Assembly (NCBI GenBank): GCA_947650365.1
Contig: OX393549.1
Span: 18,767,532 to 18,831,531 of the forward strand
Direction: 5' to 3'
Origin: Chamaelirium japonicum
Lineage: Eukaryota; Streptophyta; Magnoliopsida; Liliales; Melanthiaceae
DNA length: 64,000 nt
The position numbers and the translations under genes are program-made. Positions 16,331 through 27,100 of this stretch are shown piece after piece. Within the stretch, counting starts at the first letter, position 1. Each line of letters begins with the position of its first letter. The notes beneath the pieces were generated by a model. It searched no databases, was not told the origin of the DNA, and was given only the letters and a program-made list of their open reading frames with translations.

Positions 16331-17012
16331 GCGCCGCCCCATGTGCGTCAGAGCATTTCACTGATGCACCGATACATTCTACTACGACAACGCAATGAAA
16401 TACGCCACACATTCTATGGCGCGCTGCAGTAAAATGGGAGATGGAATTGAGAGCCAGAGGTAAGTTTGGCATGGCAGACCCCTCATCGGCCACCACTCAC
16501 CACCATCACCGCTGGCCACCACCCTTGCTGCCCCATCGGCCACAGCGGGTGGTGGCTGATGGGGTGGCGGGTAGCGGACAACCGGTGGTCAGTGGGGGTA
16601 GTGGCGTCGACGACGGCGGCGGGTGGTGGCCGACGGGGTGGCATCGTCGGTGGGAGGTGCTCGCTGGTGAGGTGTTTGCCGGTGGTCGACGACAACGAGC
16701 GAGCGACGACGACTGATGGTGGGTTGCGGTTGATCGTCGTACTGGCATGCCTCTATGACACTAGATCGCGTGTTAATTGTGGCCATTGAAATTGAATGCA
16801 CCACATGTCTCTTCCTAAAGTGTCAGTGATCGAAAGGGAAGACATATCATTAGTGGAGCAGAGTCAAATCCCTTTGAAATTGGGAGTGAAGTCCTTTATA
16901 AGTCTTGGGAGTACTTTAGTCCGAAACAAAAAATTGGTCAGAAAAGTAATACAAAAAGAACTGGGTCTATTCCTAGTAATACAACAAAGTTGGGGGCCAT
17001 TCTGGAAAGAAA
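16331..17012. other. Minisatellite remnant and GC-rich DNA, no gene
   Basis: The first 110 bp continue the 41-bp repeat family. From 16490 to 16740 the DNA is GC-rich with GGTGGC/CCACC bias and overlapping open frames on both strands, which is a composition effect. Confidence 0.5.
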
Positions 17013-17191
17013 AATGTGATTCAGCCCGAATGCCTGTCCCGAATTCGCCGGCCCGAAAGATGTGGCAGCGTGCAACTAGTGGCTGAAACCCACTAGCGAT
17101 TTTAAAATCTTTAACAGCACCAGTTGCACACTGCCATGTCTTTCGGGCCGACGAATTCGGGACAAACCTTCGGGCTGAATAGCATTGCTCT
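17013..17191. mobile_element. MITE of about 180 bp, GCTATTCAG family, copy 1
   Basis: The left arm TGATTCAGCCCGAA and right arm TTCGGGCTGAATAGCA are inverted. The arms share the core GCAACTAGTGGCTGAAACCC. The same family occurs at 19206, 21831 and 23166. Confidence 0.6.
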
Positions 17192-17316
17192 TCTGGAAAA
17201 AACCTAGCTCTTCAAATAACAAGGAGGCGGTAGTGGTGGTAGTTGTGATTGAGCGAGAACGAACAACATCAGCGGCCTACACGGGACTGGTAGGATTCGA
17301 GGTGGGGCACCGACTG

Positions 17317-18189
17317 GTAGGGGTGCAACACGGGTCGGTTGGGTTCGGGTTTGAGATAACCCGAAACTGAACCGAACTAGTTCGGTTCTACCATATTGAA
17401 ACCCGAACCAACCCGACTTGGGCATAAACCCGAACCAACACAACCCACACTAAGGTCGGGTTGGTTCGGGCCGATTCTCGGGCTGGTAGTTGGTCTAAAA
17501 CAATAACCGGAGGTCCACGTTGGGCTTTAGACTTTAGCCACCCTTTGAGTTCTCTAGGTAGTTGGGTCAACATTAGCAAACAACATTAGTTTACTCAGGT
17601 GCTAGTGTGATGTAGCCCAAAAGTCCATCCCGTGACATATATATGTGGCCTAATATATATGAGCTCAGTTCTCGAGTTGGGTCGGGTTTACCAGAGCCCC
17701 AATCCGGAACCGACCCATATTTAGTCGGGTCCACAAAACTTAGAACCGAACCAACCCGTTTAGTTAAAATACCAAATCAACCCGATCGATTTAGATCGGG
17801 TTGCATGAGGTGCACTCATCCATGGGGTCCACCAAATAATTTCTAATTTTGAATTGGATGCACCAAATAATTATGGGCACTTCGTATTCTTATGTGTACA
17901 AATAAGACTTTCCTGATAAACGCTATTCACAGTGGCGGAGCCAAGAGGTTCACTCAAGTGGAGGCGGCCATTGATTGGTTCTAAGTGTTTCACGCATCAC
18001 CTAAAAGCGAGTATCTTCAAAATTATAAAAAGGAGCAAAGAAGGGGGAAAATCAAATAAAAAAAATTAGGCTTCACATAATCATTAGGGATTTGAGAAAG
18101 GGTTTGGCCCTCCCTAAATCAGATCAGCTTGACATTCAGATTTTACACAGCACCTCGTGATGCCGATTGCCACATGCATAATATGTAAT
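17317..18189. other. CGGGTT-rich repeat DNA, no gene
   Basis: A TAGGGGTGCAACACGGGTCG start at 17317 looks like the left end of another hAT-like MITE. A clean right end and target duplication were not found. The rest is AT-rich and non-coding. Confidence 0.3.
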
Positions 18190-18604
18190 TAGGGCTGGCA
18201 ATTTTGGACCCGACATGAAGTTAGCGGCTCTGGGTCAGGGCTAAACAGGTTCGGGTCGTAAACGGGTCTACACGATAGACCCATTTAATAAATGGGTCGG
18301 GTCCGGGTTTACGGTTAGGACACGGTAGATCCGGGAAGACCCGTTTAATATTCAACAGGTCGGGTCTACCCGCAATCCGATACTGTAATATATATTATCA
18401 GCCGGTCAATCGGGTTAGGTCGGGTCGGATCGGGTCAACTGCATAAACCCGTGTGGTAAACGGGTCTTATCGGGTCTACCCGTTTATAAACGGGTCGGGT
18501 AAGAGTTTAGGATGTAGACACGATTAGTTAAATAGGTCGGGCCAGGGTATAGGGGTTTTGGACACGGCACCAACCCAACCCGGCACGACCCATTGCCACC
18601 CCTA
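18190..18604. mobile_element. hAT-like MITE, GGGGTGGCAAT family, copy 2
   Basis: It starts TAGGGCTGGCAATTTTGGAC and ends ATTGCCACCCCTA. Flanking TATGTAAT and TCTGTAAT form an 8-bp duplication with one mismatch. Confidence 0.7.
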
Positions 18605-19205
18605 TCTGTAATAAAGATCACAAGCCAAAATGCAATAAGAAATTATTTTTATTTTTTTCCCCACAAATATTAATAATTGGAAATTTTTATTAGAAAAGGA
18701 AAATTGGAGAGAGAGCTCAGAAGGCATACCACTTGGAAATGAAATGGGAAGCATAGATTGATTTGAGTTCCCTTTTTGGAATTAGAAACATAGATCGGAT
18801 TTGGGACAGATCTCGTTGTCTGAATGGCTCAATGGATTCTTTTTTATTTTGCTTCTCTCTCTCGTCTATCTCTTTAAAGGGACACCTGGCCGGTTGGGGA
18901 TACGCTCTGGTGGCACCGCAGCTTGCAGATCTCGTGCCGCGTGGAATGAAGAAAGGTTGTGATGTGGGCTAGCTCTGGCTCTTGATGAAAGCCCGCAGCC
19001 GCAGGTACTTTTTTCATTTTTTTCTTCCAAGGATTCGGGTCTCGCACGGTGGGATAGCTTCTTGCCACGTGTGATGCACGGACGGCTCTAATGGGCATGA
19101 GGGCAAAGTTGCTAAAGAGATCGACTTCGATCAAAGTTGCATCCTAGGTCAAAAAATTTCTAGATTTTCAGTGGGGGCAACTGCCCCCACTGTAGCTCCG
19201 CCTCT
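18605..19205. other. Intergenic, nothing recognised
   Basis: AT-rich stretch followed by mixed-composition DNA; an inverted GTGGGGGCAACTGCCCCCAC lies at about 19171-19190. No coding frame is supported. Confidence 0.4.
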
Positions 19206-19371
19206 GGCTATTCAGCCTAAAGGTTTTTTTCGATTCCGCTCAGCCCGATTGACGTGGCAGCTGTTTGATCACACTAGCGACATTTAAATCTCTTACACCA
19301 CCTATCTTATGCTGCCACATCAATCTGGCTGAGCGTAATCAGGAAAACCTTCGGTCTGAGTAGCATTTCTC
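19206..19371. mobile_element. MITE of about 170 bp, GCTATTCAG family, copy 2
   Basis: Inverted ends are GGCTATTCAGCCTAAAGG and CCTTCGGTCTGAGTAGCA. The interior TGACGTGGCAGC and its counterpart GCTGCCACATCA mark the arms. Confidence 0.55.
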
Positions 19372-19464
19372 ATGCTTCCACCATGCATTGAAGAGATGGT
19401 AGCTGAAATTCCGAGCAAAAAATGAAATTTTTATGTCCGACTCATAGGACACGGCCCACACATT

Positions 19465-19468
<4 letters not shown>

Positions 19469-19545
<77 letters not shown>
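19469..19545. repeat. (GA)n microsatellite
   Basis: About 38 uninterrupted GA units. Repeat-coded open frames on both strands here are artefacts. Confidence 0.95.
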
Positions 19546-19550
<5 letters not shown>

Positions 19551-19789
19551 TCATTACAATCATTCAACTGCATTTTCTCTGCCACCGACGGGGAGGGGAT
19601 GCAGTCTGAACGTCCAAAGAGTAATGATCCGAACGAACATCCAACCACGAGGACAGGGACAACAGCTAACGGTATTAATCTCGGAGTCCATCCGTTGAGA
19701 CCAGCGTCCAACGGAACCCACCACTAGAGCCACGTTCACACTGTGATTGCTTCACACAACCACCCCCATTAGATGCCACCTCACCTAAA

Positions 19790-19799
19790 TTTTTTTTTT

Positions 19800-19843
<44 letters not shown>
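19790..19843. repeat. T run joined to a 34-G run
   Basis: About 20 T (19790-19809) are followed by 34 G (19810-19843). A run this long is prone to length error in sequencing. Confidence 0.9.
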
Positions 19844-21830
19844 CTCCTTAGTGAGCTGTCCCTGACAAAGAGGTCAGTTTAGCCTAAGGGGTTGTGGACG
19901 AAAATGTTAAGATTTTATTATTTATTTATTTGTGTTTTAAAAACAAAAGATCATCATGTAACCTATAACAGCTATAAACGGCTACAAACGGATATAAATG
20001 TTCACACTAAATATGATCTAATAGTTGGGCTTTAAAAGCACATTAAATCCAAATAAATGGGCAGCAATCAACACAACTTGGGCTGGGCCTATATAAGAGA
20101 CCCAAGACCATAGAGTTTTTAGAATAACAAATTGTGCTTTTGCTACCAAAAACTCTGTCTCTTTCATTCTATATTCGTGTTTCGATATTTGCTACTTGCT
20201 GGGTTCTTGAAAACTACGTTGTGGTTCGCCGTACACCCTCTCGAAGTCGTGCCGACGGGAGGGAGAGCCTACCGGCTGGGTCGTCGTATCTTTACTAATC
20301 GTTGCCGGAAGACCTGCACGCAAGGGGCAATCAACTTTTAGGACAGCGCTTGCGCGTTTCGACCAAACAAACTCCATCCAAACTCTATTTTTGATTTCTC
20401 TATTTTGCAAATTAGAAATCCTAGATCATAGTCAACTAGCAACTATATATCTAATATTCAATATTTTTATTCTAGCATAATAAATATAAAAATATTCATG
20501 AGATCTTTATCCTATCTTTATTAGTCATTGCATGATTAACATAGTATTTTGTTTCTAGCATTATAGGATTGACTTAATCTTGTTAAAAGATTTTATATCA
20601 TCTAATTTTTTAAGTGAGATATTTCACTTGTAGCAAACAGAAAATGCCCACCACAGTATTTTAAATTTTCTTTTGTCATGCCACCGAACCAGTGAACCTG
20701 CTCGGCCTCGAGGATTCTGCCGGAGCTGCTCATCGCCACCGAACCGAACACCGAACGCCACTGTTGGAGCTACTCGCCACCGTCGCCGCCGAATCGAACC
20801 GAACCTAAGCCTAACCCTGAGATCTACAGGCCATGGGATGAACCCTAAACCTAGGATCCTCAACCGAATCGAACGCCGCCGCCGGAGCTACTCGCCATTG
20901 CCGCCACCGGAGCTACTCACCGCTGCTGCTGCCTCTACTGCTTGATGATGTCGCCGCTGCCGGAGTTGCTCATCGCCGCCGCCTGAGATGTTAGCCGCTG
21001 CCCCCGCCGCCTCTGCTGCAGCCACTACTGTCGGAGCTGCTCGGGAGAGATGGGAGAAGAAATCGGGGGTAGTTTTGGATTTACCAAAAAAAGCAAGGAT
21101 CTTAGGCTAAATGAAACTTTAAGGTGTCCCGGGATGGATCTGTTGTCAGGGAACTCTCACACATTAACACTTTTTTTTTTGGGCAGTACATAGTGTGGCC
21201 AAGCTAAACCCAAGAGTCACCATAAAGGCTTGCGTACTACTCCACAGCGACTGGAGAAAGGCTCACCTGGGCCACATAAAACGCTATACAAGTGAGCGGA
21301 AGCTCCACACCAAGGGAAGAATTTTCAGTACATCCTTCGTACCATACAACAGCGGGGCCCACTACGATTCAAGAGAAATGGGGTAGCGGGCCCAACAACA
21401 CTTGTGGATAGTGGCCCCCAACACTTAGAACGTGCATGCTGATAGTCTCTGGAGACCGTGGGCCCCATGGTTGTATGGTAGGCAGGATGTGTTGAAAATT
21501 TTCCCCACACCGAGCGAAGGAAAGGGCCCATGCCTGGTCCCAAGAATCCGCCACACTAACAAGCGGGAGCACCACACCGAGCAGGGAAAGGGTATCGAAC
21601 CTGGTTAATCCTAACCAGGAGGGGTACCACCACTAACCACCTCACCTATTTTGCATTCGCATTATGGACCAGACAACCGGATATCATTTTTGGGTCCAAT
21701 GTCTCGAGATGTCTTGCTGTCACACTTACTTTTTTTGTTTCGGCAAATTAGGTATAGATCCTTAACTATTTTGCAATATTAGCTGCAGGACATCTTAATT
21801 TGCTATATTAGCAATTTATAAATTCATCTA
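19844..21830. other. Intergenic repeat DNA, promoter-like motif, no gene
   Basis: TATATAAGAGACCC at about 20090 with downstream T-rich transcript-like sequence suggests part of an LTR, but I could not place paired ends. At 20680-21060 GC-rich CCGCCGNCGGAGCTACTCG repeats resemble a retroelement leader. Segment 21184-21650 holds a repetitive CCACACCGAGC sequence. No coding frame is supported. Confidence 0.3.
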
Positions 21831-22011
21831 GGAGAGATGCTATTCAGTCCGAAGGTTTGTCTCGATTTAGCTGGTTTGATTGACGTGGCAGCATGCAACT
21901 AGTGGTTGAAATCCACTAGCGATTTTAAAATCTTTAACAACACCAGTCGCATGCTGCCACGTCAATCGGATCGGCGAAATCGGGAAACCTTTGGGCTAAA
22001 TAGCATTTCTC
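21831..22011. mobile_element. MITE of 181 bp, GCTATTCAG family, copy 3
   Basis: The best-preserved copy. Inverted ends are GGAGAGATGCTATTCAG and, reverse-complemented, GAGAAATGCTATTTAG. The 9-bp ATTCATCTA occurs exactly on both sides (21822-21830 and 22012-22020), which points to a Mutator-type mover for this family. Confidence 0.75.
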
Positions 22012-22054
22012 ATTCATCTAGAGGGGCTTGAGCTATATTTGTCTTTAGAAAGAA

Positions 22055-22504
22055 TAGGGGTGGCAATCCTTGACCCGACCCGAAGTTAGCGGGTTTGGGT
22101 TTGGCCTAAACGGGTTCGGGTCATAAACGGGTCGACCCGATTGACCCGTTTATTTAATGGGTCGGTTTCGGATTTGTACTTATAACCCGATTGACCCGTT
22201 TACCAAATGGGTCGTGCCAACCCAACCCAACCCGACCTAACCCGATCAAATTAACCTGGCCCAATCCGACTTGTCTTGACCCAACCCGGCAAGTTTACAT
22301 GGGTTCTGTTGACCCAACCTGACCCGACCCGTTTAATAAACGGGTTAAACGGGTCGGGTCGGGTCAACCCGTTTATTAGGCGGGTCAGGTTTGGGTTTAA
22401 GTTTTGACCCGTTTATTAAACGGGTCTGGTTCGGGTTTGATGTTTTGCCCTTATACCTATGTCTCAACCCGACCCGAACCCGACCCGACCCATTACCACC
22501 CCTA
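22055..22504. mobile_element. hAT-like MITE, GGGGTGGCAAT family, copy 3
   Basis: It starts TAGGGGTGGCAATCCTTGAC and ends ATTACCACCCCTA. AGAAAGAA flanks it exactly on both sides (22047-22054 and 22505-22512). It ends 236 bp upstream of the gene B start codon, so it lies in the promoter region. Confidence 0.8.
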
Positions 22505-22678
22505 AGAAAGAATATGCATTCGTCTTTAGGAAGAGTATGTATTCATCTAAAGGGGCTTGAGCTATATTTTAAAATATTAACATGTCCTGCAACTAAAAAT
22601 CACCTTTTTGAAAATCACTTATGTCAAACTTTTCCTTTTTTCCTATTACCTCCAACCAAGACCAATCCCCTTCAAGGC

Positions 22679-22685
22679 TATAAAA
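22679..22685 (+). promoter_or_regulatory. TATA box of GDSL gene B
   Basis: TATAAAA lies 56 bp before the start codon, which would place transcription start about 25-30 bp upstream of the ATG. Confidence 0.6.
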
Positions 22686-22740
22686 CGCCTTTCCAGTATG
22701 CAAGCTTGTCAAGGACAGAGGCAGAGACAGTGAGAGAAGG

Positions 22741-23011
22741 ATGAAGGTGAAGGGCTCTTATCTACCATGTGCTCTACTTCTCTTCTCTCTAGTTCACGCC
22801 GCCGCTGCCGTCATCGCCGCCTCTCCTTTCCAGCGAGCGACTCCTCTGGCTCCAGCCGTGATCACGTTCGGAGATTCCATCATGGATACTGGGAACAACA
22901 ACGCGATCCCGACCTTCGCCAGGGCGAACTTCCCGCCCTACGGGATGGACTTCGATGGCGGTGAGCCGACGGGGAGGTTCTGCAATGGACGGATCCCTCC
23001 AGACTTCATAG
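22741..23011 (+). CDS. GDSL gene B exon 1
   Basis: It encodes the signal peptide, [12 protein letters not shown] with the nucleophile Ser46, and [12 protein letters not shown]. The ATG follows the TATA box by 56 bp and is the only suitable start. Donor G|GTATCC, phase 1. Confidence 0.9.
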
Positions 23012-24037
23012 GTATCCATCTACAAAAGAGAGATTCACACCACATGCACGGCTGGCCACCTTTAATTTCTATCTGTCTTAGTGGCAATTTATACACGAGG
23101 GGTGCTATTTGTTTATATAACAGGACATAATGCTATAGGCCTTCCACGTGTCAACTTTATGCATTGAGAAATGCTATTCAGACCCAAGGTTTTCCCGATT
23201 CAGCTCAGCCTGGTTGATGTGGCAGTGTGCAACTAGTAGTGTAAAAAGATTTAAATGTCGCTAGTGGGTTTCAGCAGCCAGTTGTATGCTGCATGCCAAG
23301 TCGATCGGGCTGGCGGAATCTTAAAAATCGTCGGACTGAATAGCATTGCAACAATCCCCCGCCGCGAAAAAAAAAAATAATAATAAGAAGCAATTAAAAT
23401 AAGGGTTATTTTGACTTTGCCCCCCAAATTTTGCCTTGAATTAGAATTTACCCTCATTTTTCATTAATTAGACTTTACCCCTCAAAACTAAGTATTCCGT
23501 CAGCTCACCATCTAAGAGAAAGGGTAAGCTGATGGAAAAGAAATAAAGTTTTGGGGAGTGAGCTGAAGGAACAGTTAGTTTTGGGGGGTAAAGTCTAATT
23601 AATGAAAATATCGAGGGTAAAATCTAATTCAAGATAAAATTTGGGGAGCAAAGTCAAAATAACCTTTAAAATAAATGCAAACATTCCTTTAATGATCGTG
23701 AAGAGAGAGAGAGAGAGACTTAAAGAGTGACAACCTAATCTCAAATAGGAATTAGTAGTGAAGTTCAACACAACGGTTAGATAGGTCATTTAATGATAAT
23801 GGTATGCAATTGTAATATTAACAACTATGCTATAAAGTAATATTAACAACTTTCAATGTCCGGATCCTAGTGTCCTCTAAATCAACGAATAGGATCCGTC
23901 CCTAGAAAGCGACAAATTGGCTAATCTAATTAAGTTCCTCCGAATCGTTGGAAGGGAAAAGATTTACATGATCGACAAAACAATTATTAAAAAATGGTTT
24001 TAAAAAAAATGCGATTTTAGAGAGAGATAGAGATACA

Positions 24038-24104
<67 letters not shown>

Positions 24105-27100
24105 GTACCTGTGCACGCAACTTCTCTCTGGTGTCTCGATACAATGGGTGAATCGAGTGGGGAATAGGGCTGCTGACTGGCTAGCTAGGGAGGCTAGGAT
24201 GTACGGTAGAATCAGATTTCCCTCGTACTTTAACGCAACCTATTAAAAGCTAGTATTCGATATGGTCGAGAACCAGATCGATCGCAATGCGAAGGTGAAC
24301 ATCGACGAACTCCTAGCTAAAAACAATGGCGTGGAGACCATGTGAAAGATATCTCATAAACCTTCGTCTTCAGAAAACGGTGGCACGAAGGGCCAAGGAA
24401 TTGGGTGAACGCCATGAGAGTAAGCGCATACCCTATTCCCTTCAAGAAGATTCGCTCCTCAAACTAACAAACACCCAAAGGCCTCCAAAGAAGCTTCATC
24501 ACCAAAAAGGTGAACAAGTTGTGGGGGCCTCTTTAATAGATAGACCATCAATGCACATACTTTGATTATGATATTGCGATACAAAAGCGCTGAAATTTGT
24601 GCAAACTCATGATGCTTAGTTTTATAGACTGTTGGGTAAAAATATACAAGGTTTCATCCACACATCTAGAAATACAAAGAAACAACATACGAGGGAATTT
24701 TTACGTGGAAACCCAACCGAGAAAACCATGGTGCTTTCATATATTGATAAGGTAATCTACTATAAAACTTGGCATGCTTTACACTGAATTACAAAAATCC
24801 CCCAAGACAGACTCGATATTTGCACAGTTACTCGCTCTAGACTGTTGCTGCCCTTCCCGTATAGGCCGCCACCTATCATTCGGATCCTCCCCGCTGCAAC
24901 CTTGGTACCTGACGCACTGATAACGACGAAACTCACATATGTTGCTTTTATCAATGAAATCCTCACGACTGATGGCTCAAACAAATATCAATCGACCAAT
25001 CTCATCGGACACATTGTCGAGTAGGGACCTCGAGGCTTTGGAGGCTTCCTAACTTGCTTCAAAGGGATCTCACCAAATTTCAGTAATAACTGCCACTAAT
25101 CAAATCTTCCAATCGATAGTTTCGATTGAAACCATGAGGGAGAAAGGGATTTTTTAAACCAATAGGTAGGAGGGAATGGGGTCTATCTACTCTCTTAAGA
25201 ATCAAAGCCATAAAATCCATAATGAAAACAAATCAAATCACCTACCTAATGGAAAAGAAGGAAGACTTAGCCAATTTGGGGTTTTTCTCTCCAAGAACTC
25301 TTTGCTGCAAAAGAGGCTATACAAATCCATACCCTAATGAGCCAACATGGCGATTTATATAGGGTACAATTCCCCTATTGATTGTCATTGGATCTGGCCA
25401 CCAATGATTGAGATATCTCAACTTAAAAGAGAAAATCTGATTGTTGGTCTAGCAGTCGCAAATAAGGTTTAAAATTTTGGTTTCGTGTCGGGGTTCGATC
25501 CAAGTCTACCAATATTTTGATCGAAATTTAAAATTTATAGTTTCAGCTCCGAAATAGAAATTGATCAAAATTTATCATTCCAATTCTAAAAGCCAAAGCC
25601 CAAATTGATCAAAATTTTGATCAAAATTAACCAAAAATTACTAAAATTGATTGAAATTGACCACAATGGTCAATCCCCTACCTCATTTTGTTTTGGTCCG
25701 GCCGAAATCGAAATAATTCGCCAAAATTTCGTTATTTTAGTCAAAATTTGAGACCATCATAAAGCTGTCCAAACGAGTGTCCGAACCACTTGGACCCATC
25801 AGAACGAGTATCCGGCGGCCCGTGGTAATTCTGTTAGCTCATTCGGACCAATTGAACGGTTCAAATCTAAGAATGGCGGTCTGAATGACTATTCGAACGC
25901 GTAAGGGGAACCCGTCCGAACGAGTGTCTGGACTGCCCCTGCAGAATCTGAACACTTACAATAATTCTAAGTGTTTGGCCATGACGGAGTTGATTTTGAG
26001 AATCTGATAAAATCCAATATGGTCCGAAAAACCCATGAAGCATTAAATCAATATAAAAGTGGTGGTTCGAAGTAAATTTTTTTAAAAAGCATTCGAACTC
26101 CGAAAAATATGAAACAATCGAATTTGTGAAATCACACAAATCCGAACAGACTCGCAAAGACCCCGATTTTCTATATCTAATCCACATATCACTGAGCCAA
26201 ACACGTTGTATACCTTTTGGAGACGGCTGAATCATGTCTTTTGATCTCCATGAAGCATTGTACCGCAATTGAACATCTTCAGCGACTGAGGAGCACGATC
26301 ACAACCTAGCCTCATCGGATATTACACAACCTTACCGAAAGTGGCTTGTGTACACAAATTAAATGTGAAACGACGATGTATCGTAATGCAGTAACATGCG
26401 TGAATCAAAGAGGTGGACCAAAATATTAAGACTACGGGGGCTAGCCAGAGTGCCTGGTCCGAAGCTGAAGACTTAAGGTGTCATCCAAGGAGGTAGACCC
26501 GTAGCCACACTACCATGGGCGCTAGCTAGTGCAATGGTCCCGAAGCTAAAGACTTTGGGCGCATGCCAAAGGGTCGGTCCCTAAGCGACACAATTATGAA
26601 GCATAGACTTGTGCGAAGTATCATGAAACGATGCACCATAATCTATAATGCATGATGCACTACTAGGATCTAAAGACAAAATTATGGCATCAAAAGTATC
26701 TTTGTTAAAAATATATATCAGATCTTTACCTCCTTGATTATTGTCTTCTTCTGGCTTCTTTGGTGTTTTGCAATTCCGTGTCTAGTACCCTTTTGCAATT
26801 TACGTCTCCTCGACTTTGATTAACCACGATATTTGTATTCCGCTATACGACTTTCTTCCCCTTCAGTATTTGGAGCAGTCCTTGATGCTTATACTAAGGG
26901 TTTCTGTGGGCTTTCTCGCTTAGGACACCCATGATATCATCAAACTTTAGTTTGCCTGATCTAGAGGAGTTGCTCACCGTTATGACCAAACTGTCCCGAC
27001 TATCTGGGAAACCTGATAAGAGTAGAAGAGCAACTGATAAGAGCAGAAGAGCAACTATGTTGATAAGAGTAGGAGTTTCATCATCAAAAGTAATGCTTAC

